Positions 22,874 through 30,553 of a DNA stretch of 36,542 nt are shown here, piece after piece. Source of the stretch: Streptomyces chilikensis. Its GTDB lineage: Bacteria; Actinomycetota; Actinomycetes; Streptomycetales; Streptomycetaceae. The DNA lies in NCBI RefSeq assembly GCF_001642695.1, contig NZ_LWCC02000005.1, forward strand, positions 3,892,666 to 3,929,207, read 5' to 3'. How positions within the stretch are numbered: position 1 is the stretch's first letter; the number at the start of each line of letters is the position of its first letter. Below the pieces are notes generated by a model, which saw only the letters and a list, made by a program, of their open reading frames with translations, was not told the origin of the DNA and made no database searches. The position numbers and the translations under genes were made by a program.

Positions 22874-23947
22874 ATGACGACCAGCCGGGGCACCCGTCCC
22901 GCCAACGCCATCGACCAGACCCGGCGGATGCTCTCCCTGGTCACCTACCTCCGCGAGCGCCCCGGCGCCCGGGTCGCCGACGTGGCCCGCGCCTTCGGCG
23001 TCACCGGGGACGAGCTGATCGCCGACCTCGAACTGCTGCCCATGTGCGGCACCAGCTTCCGCGGCGGCGACCTGCTGGACATCGACACCGACGGCGAGCA
23101 CATCTGGTGGCACAACCCGGCCGCGCTGGCCGCCGAGGCCGCCCAGCCGCTGCGCCTGGCCTCCGACGAGGCCACCGCGCTGCTGGTCGCCGCCCGTGCC
23201 GTGGCCACCCTGCCCGGCCTGCGCGAGGGCGACCGGCAGGCGCTGCTGCGCGCCACCGCCAAGGTGGAGACCGCCGCGGGCGAGACCGCCGAGGCCAGCT
23301 CCCGCCTGTCGGTGACCTTCGAGTCCGAGGGCGGCGTCTTCGCCGACGTCGACCGGGCGATCTCCGAGGGCCGCCGGCTGTGGATCCGCTACTGGTCCCC
23401 GGCCCGCGACGAGGTCACCGAGCGGGAGATCGACCCGATCCGCCTGGTCAGCGTCGGCCACACCTACGTCGAGGCCTGGTGCCGCCGCTCCGAGGCGCGC
23501 CGCACCTTCCGCCTGGACCGGGTCGCCGAGATCCGCATCCTCGACGAGCCCTCCGAGCCGCCCCGGATCGAGCCGCGCGACCTGTCCGCCGGACTGGTCC
23601 AGCCCTCCGCCGACGACCCGGAGGTCGTGGTCGAGGTCGGGCCGGCCGGCCGCTGGGTCGCCGAGTACTACCCGCACGAGGGCGCCGAGGAGCTCCCCGA
23701 CGGCGGGCTGCGGATCACCATCCGCACCCCCGCCCCGGAGTCGCTGCGCCGCCTGGCGCTGCGGCTGGGCCCCGACGGCCGGATCGTCGCCCCGGTGGAG
23801 CTCGCCGAGAGCGCCCGGCGTGCCGCCCGCGAGGCCCTGGCCGCCTACGGGGAGGACGGCGACGGCCTGTTCGGCACCGGGGCCGCCACCGGCTCCGCCG
23901 CCCCGGCGGACACCGCCGGTGCGGGCGCCGCACCGGCCGGCGCGTAG
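22874..23947 (+). CDS. pafC: WYL-domain transcriptional activator PafC
   Basis: 357 residues from ATG 22874 (GAGGGG about 9 bases upstream). It is the partner of PafB with the same order of parts: winged helix (TRRMLSLVTYLRERPGARVADVARAFGVTGDEL), then a WYL domain in which the motif is altered to HTYVEAWC, with FRLDRV after it, then a WCX-like C-terminus. After about residue 335 comes a Gly/Ala/Thr-rich tail (GTGAATGSAAPADTAG) that looks disordered. The WYL domain is thought to sense a damage signal such as single-stranded nucleic acid. The TAG stop (23945-23947) is also the start of the -10-like TAGGCT of the next small gene. Confidence 0.93.
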   Translation: MTTSRGTRPANAIDQTRRMLSLVTYLRERPGARVADVARAFGVTGDELIADLELLPMCGTSFRGGDLLDIDTDGEHIWWHNPAALAAEAAQPLRLASDEATALLVAARAVATLPGLREGDRQALLRATAKVETAAGETAEASSRLSVTFESEGGVFADVDRAISEGRRLWIRYWSPARDEVTEREIDPIRLVSVGHTYVEAWCRRSEARRTFRLDRVAEIRILDEPSEPPRIEPRDLSAGLVQPSADDPEVVVEVGPAGRWVAEYYPHEGAEELPDGGLRITIRTPAPESLRRLALRLGPDGRIVAPVELAESARRAAREALAAYGEDGDGLFGTGAATGSAAPADTAGAGAAPAGA

Positions 23948-23950
23948 GCT
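23945..23950 (+). promoter_or_regulatory. TAGGCT -10 box overlapping the pafC stop; probable leaderless start
   Basis: TAGGCT ends 6 bases before ATG 23957; CGCCCC precedes the ATG, so no ribosome-binding site is seen. Same geometry as trmI, pafA and the lipid kinase gene. Confidence 0.5.
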
Positions 23951-23956
23951 CGCCCC

Positions 23957-24163
23957 ATGTCCGGCGCGATGTTCTGGGCGATGCTCGCCGTCGCCCTCGG
24001 TTTCCTGGGGCTCACCGTGCTCGGTGTGCTCGCCGTGCGGGTGTTCCTCGAGGTGCGGCGGCTGGGGACGCAGGTGGAGGAGTCGGCCCGGCGGATCGGC
24101 ACCGCCGCCGCGGACCTCGAACAGGCCGCGGAGCGGACGGCGCGGGCCGCCGGCCGCCTGTGA
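23957..24163 (+). CDS. Small single-pass membrane protein (68 residues), unknown function
   Basis: I do not recognise a named family. The N-terminal 28 residues form one strong transmembrane helix (MFWAMLAVALGFLGLTVLGVLAVRVF); the remainder (about 30-68) is a charged amphipathic helix with heptad-like spacing, LGTQVEESARRIGTAAADLEQAAERTARAAGRL, resembling the DUF948-type layout in miniature. Positive residues after the helix favour a cytoplasmic C-terminus. It lies 9 bases after pafC, has C/G-ending codons, and its start has a -10 box 6 bases upstream instead of a ribosome-binding site. It may form a membrane-bound oligomer or regulate a partner; nothing in the sequence says which. Conservation of its position between pafC and tatA would be the best guide. 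Confidence 0.75.
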   Translation: MSGAMFWAMLAVALGFLGLTVLGVLAVRVFLEVRRLGTQVEESARRIGTAAADLEQAAERTARAAGRL

Positions 24164-24437
24164 GGCTCTCACCTGCGCGAAGACCCGATCCGGTGAGCGC
24201 GGGACGGCCCCGGGCGCAGGGCCGGCAGGACGCCCGACCCTGTTCGAGCGGGGGCGGCGGCAGGTACGCTGCTTGCTCGCGGGCCGGAAACGAGGCATCG
24301 GCTCGTGTGACCGGGAGTACGTCCGGGGGATGCCCATCGTTCATTCCCGGCCGTTACGATCGCTGACGGAGGCCGGACCGCTGTCCGCCCCCGGCAGCAC
24401 AACACCCCCAGTGGCCTCGGTGAGAAGGTAAAGACTT

Positions 24438-24719
24438 ATGGGACGGCTCGGACCTACCGAGATCATTCTGATCCTCGTCGTCATCCTGCTGCTGTTCGGC
24501 GCCAAGAAGCTTCCCGACATGGCTCGGTCCCTCGGCAAGTCCGCCCGCATCCTCAAGAGCGAGGCCAAGGCGATGAAGGAGGAGGGCAAGAAGGACGAGG
24601 CGGCCCCCGCCGGTCCGCCCGCCTCCGACGAGCCCGCGCCGCGTGTCATCCAGGCCGCCCCCGGTGACGTGACCAGCTCGCGCCCGGTGAGCGAGCCCAC
24701 CGACACGACCAAGCGCTGA
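24438..24719 (+). CDS. tatA: Twin-arginine translocase subunit TatA
   Basis: 93 residues. A short N-terminal transmembrane helix ([25 protein letters not shown]) contains the Phe-Gly hinge and leads into the amphipathic helix [19 protein letters not shown]; the C-terminal 40 residues are a Pro/Ala/Ser-rich tail. TatA oligomers form the conduit for folded proteins exported by TatC. The ATG at 24438 has AGAAGG about 10 bases upstream. The 274-base gap before it holds two -10-like boxes, TACGCT (24265-24270) and TACGAT (24355-24360), and no other gene. tatC follows after 50 bases; tatB is absent here, as in Streptomyces, where it is encoded elsewhere. Confidence 0.96.
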   Translation: MGRLGPTEIILILVVILLLFGAKKLPDMARSLGKSARILKSEAKAMKEEGKKDEAAPAGPPASDEPAPRVIQAAPGDVTSSRPVSEPTDTTKR

Positions 24720-24769
24720 CGTCCGGGCCGGACTCTCCTCCGGTCTGCCGCACGAGATGAGGATGTGGG

Positions 24770-25738
24770 TTGCTCAAGTCTGCCCGCAAGAAGGAGAGTG
24801 ATCCGGAGGGGCGGATGCCCCTTGCGGACCACTTGCGCGAGCTGCGCACCCGGCTGATGAAGGCCGTCATCGCCATCGTCGTGGTCACGGTGGGCGCCGC
24901 CTTCTTCTACAACGACATCATCAACTTCTTCACCGAGCCGGTTCTGGACTCGGTGGGCTGCACGATGAGCTTCGCCGAACTTGCGAAGCAGGCCGAGGGC
25001 GCCGACCCGTGCGCGCGAATCACCATCAACGGTCTGATCACGCCGTTCACCCTGGCGCTCAAGGTGTCCTTGATGGCCGGTGTGGTTCTCGCCTCGCCGA
25101 TCTGGCTCTACCAGCTCTGGGGTTTCATCGCCCCCGGTCTGCACAAGAGCGAGAAGAAGTACGCGTACGCCTTCGTCGGCGTGGGCTTCCCCCTCTTCCT
25201 GGCCGGCGGCTACTTCGCGTACATGGTCCTGCCGACCTCCGCGAAGGTGCTGATCGAGTTCACCCCGTTCGGCGTGGACAACCTGCTTCCGCTGGACGAC
25301 CTGCTGGACCTGGTCACCCGCATGGTGATCATCTTCGGTCTCTCCTTCGAACTGCCGCTGCTGCTGGTCATGCTCAACATGAGCGACGTGATCACCGGCC
25401 GGCGGATGCTCGGATGGTGGCGCGGGATGATCCTGGGCATCACCCTGTTCTCCGCCTTCGCGACGCCGAGCACGGACCCGTTGACCATGCTCGCCCTGGC
25501 CGCGCCGATCTGGCTGCTCTACTTCGCGGCCGTGGGCTTCTCGCTGCTCAACGACCGCCGCAGGCGGCTGCGCGACGAGGCGGGGCCCTCCGACGACGAG
25601 GCGTCCGAGCTGGATCTGACGCCCGAGCCGATCGAGGGGACCGAGCCGGTCGCGGTCGCGCCGGTGCTCCCCGAGCAGGCCGGCGGCGGGCGGGCGGAAC
25701 TTCCCGGCCGGGTCAACGGTTACGACGACGTGACCTGA
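24770..25738 (+). CDS. tatC: Twin-arginine translocase subunit TatC
   Basis: 322 residues; the integral membrane receptor for twin-arginine signal peptides. The cytoplasmic N-terminus has MPLADHLRELRTRL, the signal-peptide binding element, and six transmembrane helices follow, with FITPFTLALKVSL-like (LITPFTLALKVSLMAGVVLASPIWLYQLWGF) and YFAYMVLPTSAKVLIEF segments typical of the family. The C-terminus after the last helix is a long acidic cytoplasmic tail. The start is TTG 24770, giving LLKSARKKESDPEGRMP as in homologues (MLKSARK), with GATGAGGATG just upstream; no ATG or GTG in frame fits. It probably shares a transcript with tatA. Confidence 0.95.
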   Translation: MLKSARKKESDPEGRMPLADHLRELRTRLMKAVIAIVVVTVGAAFFYNDIINFFTEPVLDSVGCTMSFAELAKQAEGADPCARITINGLITPFTLALKVSLMAGVVLASPIWLYQLWGFIAPGLHKSEKKYAYAFVGVGFPLFLAGGYFAYMVLPTSAKVLIEFTPFGVDNLLPLDDLLDLVTRMVIIFGLSFELPLLLVMLNMSDVITGRRMLGWWRGMILGITLFSAFATPSTDPLTMLALAAPIWLLYFAAVGFSLLNDRRRRLRDEAGPSDDEASELDLTPEPIEGTEPVAVAPVLPEQAGGGRAELPGRVNGYDDVT

Positions 25739-25767
25739 CCGGGCTCCCCTCCGGCGCGCCGGCCTCG

Positions 25768-25773
25768 TAGGGT
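25768..25773 (+). promoter_or_regulatory. TAGGGT -10 box of a probable leaderless lipid kinase transcript
   Basis: TAGGGT ends 6 bases before GTG 25780, preceded by GCCGCC rather than a ribosome-binding site. Lies 29 bases after the tatC stop. Confidence 0.5.
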
Positions 25774-25779
25774 GCCGCC

Positions 25780-26673
25780 GTGACCAGCGAGATAGCGCTC
25801 TTCGTCAACCCCACCGCGGGACGCGGCCGGGGCGCCCGCGCGGCGCAGCCGGCCGCGTCGGCGTTGCGGGCCGCCGGCTTCTCCGTGCGCACGGTCCTCG
25901 GCCTCGACGCGGACGACGCGCTGTCCCGGGCCCGCCAGGCCGTCGCGGACGGCACCGGCGCGCTGGTCGCCGTAGGCGGGGACGGCCTGGTCCACCTGGC
26001 GCTCCAGGCCGTGGCGGGCACCGGCACCCCCCTCGGGGTGGTCGCCGTCGGCACCGGCAACGACTTCGCGGGCGCGCTCGGCCTCCCGCTGCGCGACCCG
26101 GCCGCCGCGGCGGGACGGATCGCCGCCACGCTGAAGGAGTCCCGGCTCGTCGAGGTCGACCTGGGCCGGGTGGACGGACGCTGGTTCGGCACCGTGGTCG
26201 CCACCGGATTCGACTCGCGGGTCAACGACCGGGGCAACCGCATGGGACTGCCGGTCGGCCGCTTCCGGTACGACCTGGCGATCGTCGCGGAACTCGCCGC
26301 GTTCCGGCCCCTGCGGTACCGGCTCACCCTGGACGGCGGGGAGACCCGCGAGGTGGAGGCGACCCTGGTCGCCGTCGGCAACGGGACCTCCTACGGCGGC
26401 GGCATGCGGATCTGCCCCGGCGCGGACATGCGGGACGGCCTCCTCGACGTGACCGTGGTCGGCGGCTGCGGCCGCGCCACGCTGCTGAAGGTCTTCCCGC
26501 GCGTCTACCGGGGCACGCACGTCGACCACCCGGTGGTGACCACGTACCGCGCGTCGCGGATCGAGCTGGCGGCGGAGGACCTGACCGCCTACGCCGACGG
26601 GGAGCGGCTCGGCCCGCTGCCGATCACCGCGGAGTGCGTCCCCCGCGCGGTGCGGGTGGCGGGCGCCGGCTGA
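25780..26673 (+). CDS. Diacylglycerol kinase-family lipid kinase
   Basis: 297 residues, soluble or peripherally bound. The nucleotide site starts with FVNPTAGRGRGA; the catalytic loop is GGDGLVHLALQAV, with Leu at the Thr position of the usual GGDGT, then GTPLGVVAVGTGNDFAGALGLP. The C-terminal beta-sandwich carries GNGTSYGGGMRICPGADMRDGLLDV and YADGE, matching YegS/DgkB-type enzymes that phosphorylate diacylglycerol or related lipids. The start is GTG 25780, placed 6 bases after a -10-like box with no ribosome-binding site. It stands between tatC and the helicase gene in the same direction. Its substrate could be diacylglycerol or a long-chain base; sequence alone does not decide. Confidence 0.9.
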   Translation: MTSEIALFVNPTAGRGRGARAAQPAASALRAAGFSVRTVLGLDADDALSRARQAVADGTGALVAVGGDGLVHLALQAVAGTGTPLGVVAVGTGNDFAGALGLPLRDPAAAAGRIAATLKESRLVEVDLGRVDGRWFGTVVATGFDSRVNDRGNRMGLPVGRFRYDLAIVAELAAFRPLRYRLTLDGGETREVEATLVAVGNGTSYGGGMRICPGADMRDGLLDVTVVGGCGRATLLKVFPRVYRGTHVDHPVVTTYRASRIELAAEDLTAYADGERLGPLPITAECVPRAVRVAGAG

Positions 26674-26701
26674 CGGCGGCGCCCCGCAAAAGATCGTTCG
26701 G

Positions 26702-26724
26702 TTGTCGGCGGCGGCGGGTACGCT
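26702..26724 (+). promoter_or_regulatory. Candidate PafBC-type damage promoter of the helicase gene
   Basis: TTGTCGGCG (26702-26710), exactly 8 bases, then TACGCT (26719-26724). It matches the recalled TTGTCRGTG-N8-TANNNT element at 8 of 9 upstream positions plus the TANNNT and the spacing. Transcription would begin about 4 bases before ATG 26735. Confidence 0.55.
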
Positions 26725-26734
26725 CGAACGTACG

Positions 26735-29542
26735 ATGACAGAGGATCTCTCTCCCGCCGAGCGGTACGCGGCAGCCCGAAGGCGCGCCGCGGAGCAGGCC
26801 ACCGCGCTCGGCACGTTCCGCGAGATGTACGACTTCGGTCTGGATCCGTTCCAGATAGAGGCGTGCAAGGCCCTGGAGAGCGGCAAGGGCGTGCTCGTGG
26901 CCGCCCCCACCGGCTCCGGCAAGACGATCGTCGGCGAGTTCGCCGTCCACCTGGCCCTGAACCAGGGCAAGAAATGCTTCTACACCACGCCCATCAAGGC
27001 GCTCTCCAACCAGAAGTACTCCGACCTGTGCCGCCGCTACGGCGCCGACAAGGTCGGCCTGCTCACCGGTGACAACAGCGTGAACTCCGACGCCCCGGTG
27101 GTCGTGATGACCACCGAGGTGCTGCGCAACATGCTCTACGCCGGTTCGCAGACCCTGCTCGGCCTGGGCTACGTGGTGATGGACGAGGTGCACTACCTCT
27201 CCGACCGGTTCCGCGGCGCCGTCTGGGAGGAAGTGATCATCCACCTCCCGGAGTCCGTCACCCTGGTCTCCCTCTCCGCGACCGTCTCCAACGCCGAGGA
27301 GTTCGGCGACTGGCTGGACACCGTCCGCGGCGACACCGAGGTGATCGTCTCCGAGCACCGCCCCGTGCCGCTCTTCCAGCACGTGCTGGCCGGGCGCCGG
27401 ATGTACGACCTGTTCGAGGAGGCCGAGGGCCACCGGAAGGCCGTCAACCCGGACCTGACCCGGATGGCCCGGCTGGAGGCCAGCCGTCCCTCCTACCAGG
27501 AGCGCCGCCGCGGCAAGATGATGCGCGAGGCCGACCGGGAGCGGGAGCGCCGCCAGCGGTCGCGGGTCTGGACGCCCAGCCGCGCCGAGGTCATCGAGCG
27601 CCTCGACGCCGAGGGCCTGCTCCCCGCGATCACCTTCATCTTCAGCCGGGCCGGCTGCGAGGCCGCCGTCCAGCAGTGCCTCTACGCAGGCCTCCGGCTC
27701 AACGACGACGCCGCCCGCCAGAAGGTGCGCGAACTGGTCGAGGAACGCACCGCCTCCATCCCCACCGAGGACCTGCACGTCCTCGGCTACTACGAGTGGC
27801 TGGAGGGCCTGGAGCGCGGCATCGCCGCCCACCACGCCGGCATGCTGCCGACCTTCAAGGAGGTCGTCGAGGAGCTCTTCGTCCGCGGACTGGTCAAGGC
27901 GGTCTTCGCCACCGAGACGCTGGCCCTGGGCATCAACATGCCCGCCCGCTCGGTGGTGCTGGAGAAGCTGGTCAAGTGGAACGGCGAGACCCACGCCGAC
28001 ATCACCCCCGGCGAGTACACCCAGCTCACCGGCCGGGCCGGCCGCCGCGGCATCGACGTCGAGGGCCACGCCGTGGTGCTGTGGCAGCGCGCGATGAACC
28101 CCGAGCACCTGGCCGGTCTCGCGGGCACCCGCACCTATCCGCTGCGGTCCAGCTTCAAGCCGTCGTACAACATGGCGGTCAATCTGGTCGAGCAGTTCGG
28201 CCGGCACCGCTCGCGCGAGCTGCTGGAGACCTCGTTCGCCCAGTTCCAGGCCGACAAGTCGGTGGTCGGGATCTCCCGGCAGGTGCGCAAGAACGAGGAG
28301 GGTCTGGCCGGCTACAAGGAGGCCATGACCTGCCACCTGGGCGACTTCGACGAGTACGCCCGGCTGCGCCGCGAACTCAAGGACCGGGAGAACGAGCTGG
28401 CCCGGCAGGGCGCCCACCTGCGCCGTGCCGAGGCCGCCGCCTCCCTGGAGCGGCTGAGGCCCGGCGACATCATCCACGTGCCGACCGGCAAGTACGCCGG
28501 GCTCGCCCTGGTCCTCGACCCGGGCCTGCCCGCCGGGCGGACCGACGGCCACCGCGGCTTCGACCGGCACGACGGGCCGCGGCCGCTGGTGCTCACCGCC
28601 GAGCGCCAGGTCAAGCGCCTCGCCGAGATGGACTTCCCGGTGCCGGTGGAGCCGCTGGACCGGATGCGGATCCCCAGGTCGTTCAACGCGCGCTCCCCGC
28701 AGTCACGCCGCGACCTGGCGTCCGCGCTGCGCACCAAGGCCGGGCACATCGCGCCCGAGCGGCACCGCAAGCGCCGCGCCGAGGCCGCCGACGACCGGGA
28801 GATCAAGCGGCTGCGCACCGCCCTGCGGGCCCACCCCTGCCACGGCTGCGACGACCGCGAGGACCACGCCCGGTGGGCCGAGCGGTACCAGCGGCTGATG
28901 CGCGACACCTCGCAGCTGGAGCGGCGCATCGAGGGGCGGACCAACACCATCGCCCGGACCTTCGACCGGATCGTCGCCCTGCTGACCGAGCTGGACTACC
29001 TGCGCGGCAACGAGGTCACCGAGCACGGCAAGCGGCTGGCCCGCCTCTACGGCGAGCTGGACCTGCTGTCCAGCGAGTGCCTGCGGGCCGGCGTCTGGGA
29101 GGGGCTGAGTCCGGCGGAGCTCGCGGCCTGCGTCTCGGCGCTGGTCTTCGAGTCCCGGTCCGGGGACGACGCCCTGGCGCCCAAGGTGCCCTCCGGCAAG
29201 GCCAAGGCCGCCCTGGACGAGACGGTCCGCATCTGGGGCCGGCTGGACGCGCTGGAGGAGGACTTCCGCATCCGGCAGACCGAGGGCGTGGGCCAGCGGC
29301 AGCCGGACCTCGGCTTCGCCTGGGCGGCCTACATGTGGGCCTCCGACAAGGGCCTCGACGAGGTGCTGCGGGAGGCGGAGATGCCGGCCGGCGACTTCGT
29401 GCGCTGGTGCAAGCAGGTCATCGACGTGCTCGGCCAGATCGCCGCGGCGGCCCCCGCCGAGGGATCCACCGTGCCGAGGACGGCGCGCAGGGCCGTCGAC
29501 GCGCTGCTGCGGGGCGTGGTCGCCTACTCCTCGGTGGGGTAG
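26735..29542 (+). CDS. helY: Ski2/HelY-like superfamily 2 DEVH-box helicase
   Basis: 935 residues. RecA-like domain 1 has the Q-type FGLDPFQIEACKAL, motif I APTGSGKT (about residue 57-65), motif Ia TPIKALSNQKY, motif II Asp150-Glu-Val-His153 in MDEVHYLSDRFRG and motif III SLSATVSNAEEFGDW. Domain 2 has HHAGMLP, TETLALGINMPARSVV and motif VI TGRAGRRGID. A long C-terminal portion with basic coiled segments and a DSHCT-like helical end resembles Mtr4/Ski2 and mycobacterial HelY. It should unwind RNA or RNA-DNA duplexes. The start is ATG 26735; an upstream in-frame TTG at 26702 is inside the promoter element. Its promoter resembles a PafBC-type damage element, pointing to a role after DNA damage. 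Confidence 0.93.
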   Translation: MTEDLSPAERYAAARRRAAEQATALGTFREMYDFGLDPFQIEACKALESGKGVLVAAPTGSGKTIVGEFAVHLALNQGKKCFYTTPIKALSNQKYSDLCRRYGADKVGLLTGDNSVNSDAPVVVMTTEVLRNMLYAGSQTLLGLGYVVMDEVHYLSDRFRGAVWEEVIIHLPESVTLVSLSATVSNAEEFGDWLDTVRGDTEVIVSEHRPVPLFQHVLAGRRMYDLFEEAEGHRKAVNPDLTRMARLEASRPSYQERRRGKMMREADRERERRQRSRVWTPSRAEVIERLDAEGLLPAITFIFSRAGCEAAVQQCLYAGLRLNDDAARQKVRELVEERTASIPTEDLHVLGYYEWLEGLERGIAAHHAGMLPTFKEVVEELFVRGLVKAVFATETLALGINMPARSVVLEKLVKWNGETHADITPGEYTQLTGRAGRRGIDVEGHAVVLWQRAMNPEHLAGLAGTRTYPLRSSFKPSYNMAVNLVEQFGRHRSRELLETSFAQFQADKSVVGISRQVRKNEEGLAGYKEAMTCHLGDFDEYARLRRELKDRENELARQGAHLRRAEAAASLERLRPGDIIHVPTGKYAGLALVLDPGLPAGRTDGHRGFDRHDGPRPLVLTAERQVKRLAEMDFPVPVEPLDRMRIPRSFNARSPQSRRDLASALRTKAGHIAPERHRKRRAEAADDREIKRLRTALRAHPCHGCDDREDHARWAERYQRLMRDTSQLERRIEGRTNTIARTFDRIVALLTELDYLRGNEVTEHGKRLARLYGELDLLSSECLRAGVWEGLSPAELAACVSALVFESRSGDDALAPKVPSGKAKAALDETVRIWGRLDALEEDFRIRQTEGVGQRQPDLGFAWAAYMWASDKGLDEVLREAEMPAGDFVRWCKQVIDVLGQIAAAAPAEGSTVPRTARRAVDALLRGVVAYSSVG

Positions 29543-29576
29543 CGGCGGAGCAGGGCACCGCCACCCGGGCGCGGGC

Positions 29577-30500
29577 CTAGGAGGGGAAGCCCTCCAGCTC
29601 GCGCCCGCTGCGGAACTCGTGCCTCCGCCCGGTCACCGGGTCGGTGAAGCGCAGCACGCGGGCCAGCAGCTGCAGCGGCCGGGAGAAGTCGTCCGGGGCG
29701 GCGGGCGGGGCCACCACGGGGTACAGCGGGTCCCACAGGATGGGCACGCCCAGCGCGCACAGGTGGACGCGCAGCTGGTGCGTCTGCCCCGTCTCCGGAA
29801 GCAGCCGGTACCGGCCGAGGCCTCCGCGCCGCCGGGTCAGCTCCACCCGGCTCACGGCGTTGGGCTCGCCCTCCACCTCCCGCGCGGTCAGCGACCCCCG
29901 CTCCTTCACCAGGCGGCTGCGCACCACCCGGGGCAGCTCCAGCGCGGGGTCGTGGGGGGCGACCGCCTCGTACTCCTTGACGACCCGCCGGTCCCGGAAG
30001 AGCGTCTGGTACGCGCCCCGCTCCTCGGGCCGCACGGTGAACAGGACCAGGCCCGCGGTGAGCCGGTCCAGCCGGTGCGCGGCGGTCAGGGCGGGGATGC
30101 CGAGGTCGCGCCGCAGCCGGGCCAGCGCCGTCTCGGCCACATGGCGGCCGCGCGGGGTGGTCGCCAGGAAGTGCGGCTTGTCGGCGACCACGATGTGCTC
30201 GTCCCGGTACACGACCTCCACCGGGAACGGCACCGGCTCCTCGGCGGGCAGCTCGCGGTGGAACCAGACGTGCAGTCCGGCCCGGTAGGGGGTCTGCGGG
30301 TCCACGGGACGGCCGTCCGCGCCGACGATCGCCCCGGCGGCGAACATCGCGTCGATCACCCCGGGCCCGGCCGCCAGCCGTGCCCTCAGGTGCTCGCCCA
30401 CGGTCGCCCCGGGACCGCCCGCGGGCAGGCGGACGCGCACCGGGTCGACCCCGTCGCGCTGCGGCAGCGGGGAGGGCGGTGCGGAGCTTCTGCGGGCCAT
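29577..30500 (-). CDS. RluA-family pseudouridine synthase
   Basis: 307 residues from ATG 30500. The family forms pseudouridine in rRNA or tRNA. The catalytic motif is HRLDRLTAGLVLF with Asp145; DEHIVVADKPHFLATTP is motif I and PETGQTHQLRVHLCALGVPILWDPLYP is the RNA-binding/active-site motif III. An N-terminal region (about 20-80, LPAGGPGATVGEHLRARL) may be an S4-like element, much diverged. The target nucleotide cannot be told; it could be 23S rRNA or tRNA position 32. It is convergent with the helicase gene with only 34 bases between stops, and follows the siderophore-interacting protein gene on the same strand behind a hairpin. Confidence 0.92.
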   Translation of the reverse strand: MARRSSAPPSPLPQRDGVDPVRVRLPAGGPGATVGEHLRARLAAGPGVIDAMFAAGAIVGADGRPVDPQTPYRAGLHVWFHRELPAEEPVPFPVEVVYRDEHIVVADKPHFLATTPRGRHVAETALARLRRDLGIPALTAAHRLDRLTAGLVLFTVRPEERGAYQTLFRDRRVVKEYEAVAPHDPALELPRVVRSRLVKERGSLTAREVEGEPNAVSRVELTRRRGGLGRYRLLPETGQTHQLRVHLCALGVPILWDPLYPVVAPPAAPDDFSRPLQLLARVLRFTDPVTGRRHEFRSGRELEGFPS

Positions 30501-30517
30501 CGGTGCGGCGGGCGTCC

Positions 30518-30541
30518 GGTGCGGGCCGTCGGGCCCGCACC
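30518..30541 (-). terminator. Hairpin between the siderophore-interacting and pseudouridine synthase genes
   Basis: Perfect 10-bp arms 30518-30527 and 30532-30541 (GGTGCGGGCC and complement) with a 4-base loop. On the minus strand it starts 12 bases after the reductase stop and ends 17 bases before the next ATG. Confidence 0.65.
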
Positions 30542-30553
30542 CGGTCTGATCCG

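Noticed and set aside
24164-24437. A missing or broken tatB gene
   Set aside because: No remnant is present, and in Streptomyces tatB is encoded away from tatAC, so the absence is normal.
26702-26734. Start of the helicase at TTG 26702
   Set aside because: The 11 extra residues have no ribosome-binding site, and the bases form the promoter element; ATG 26735 gives the MTEDLSPAERYAAARR start of homologues.
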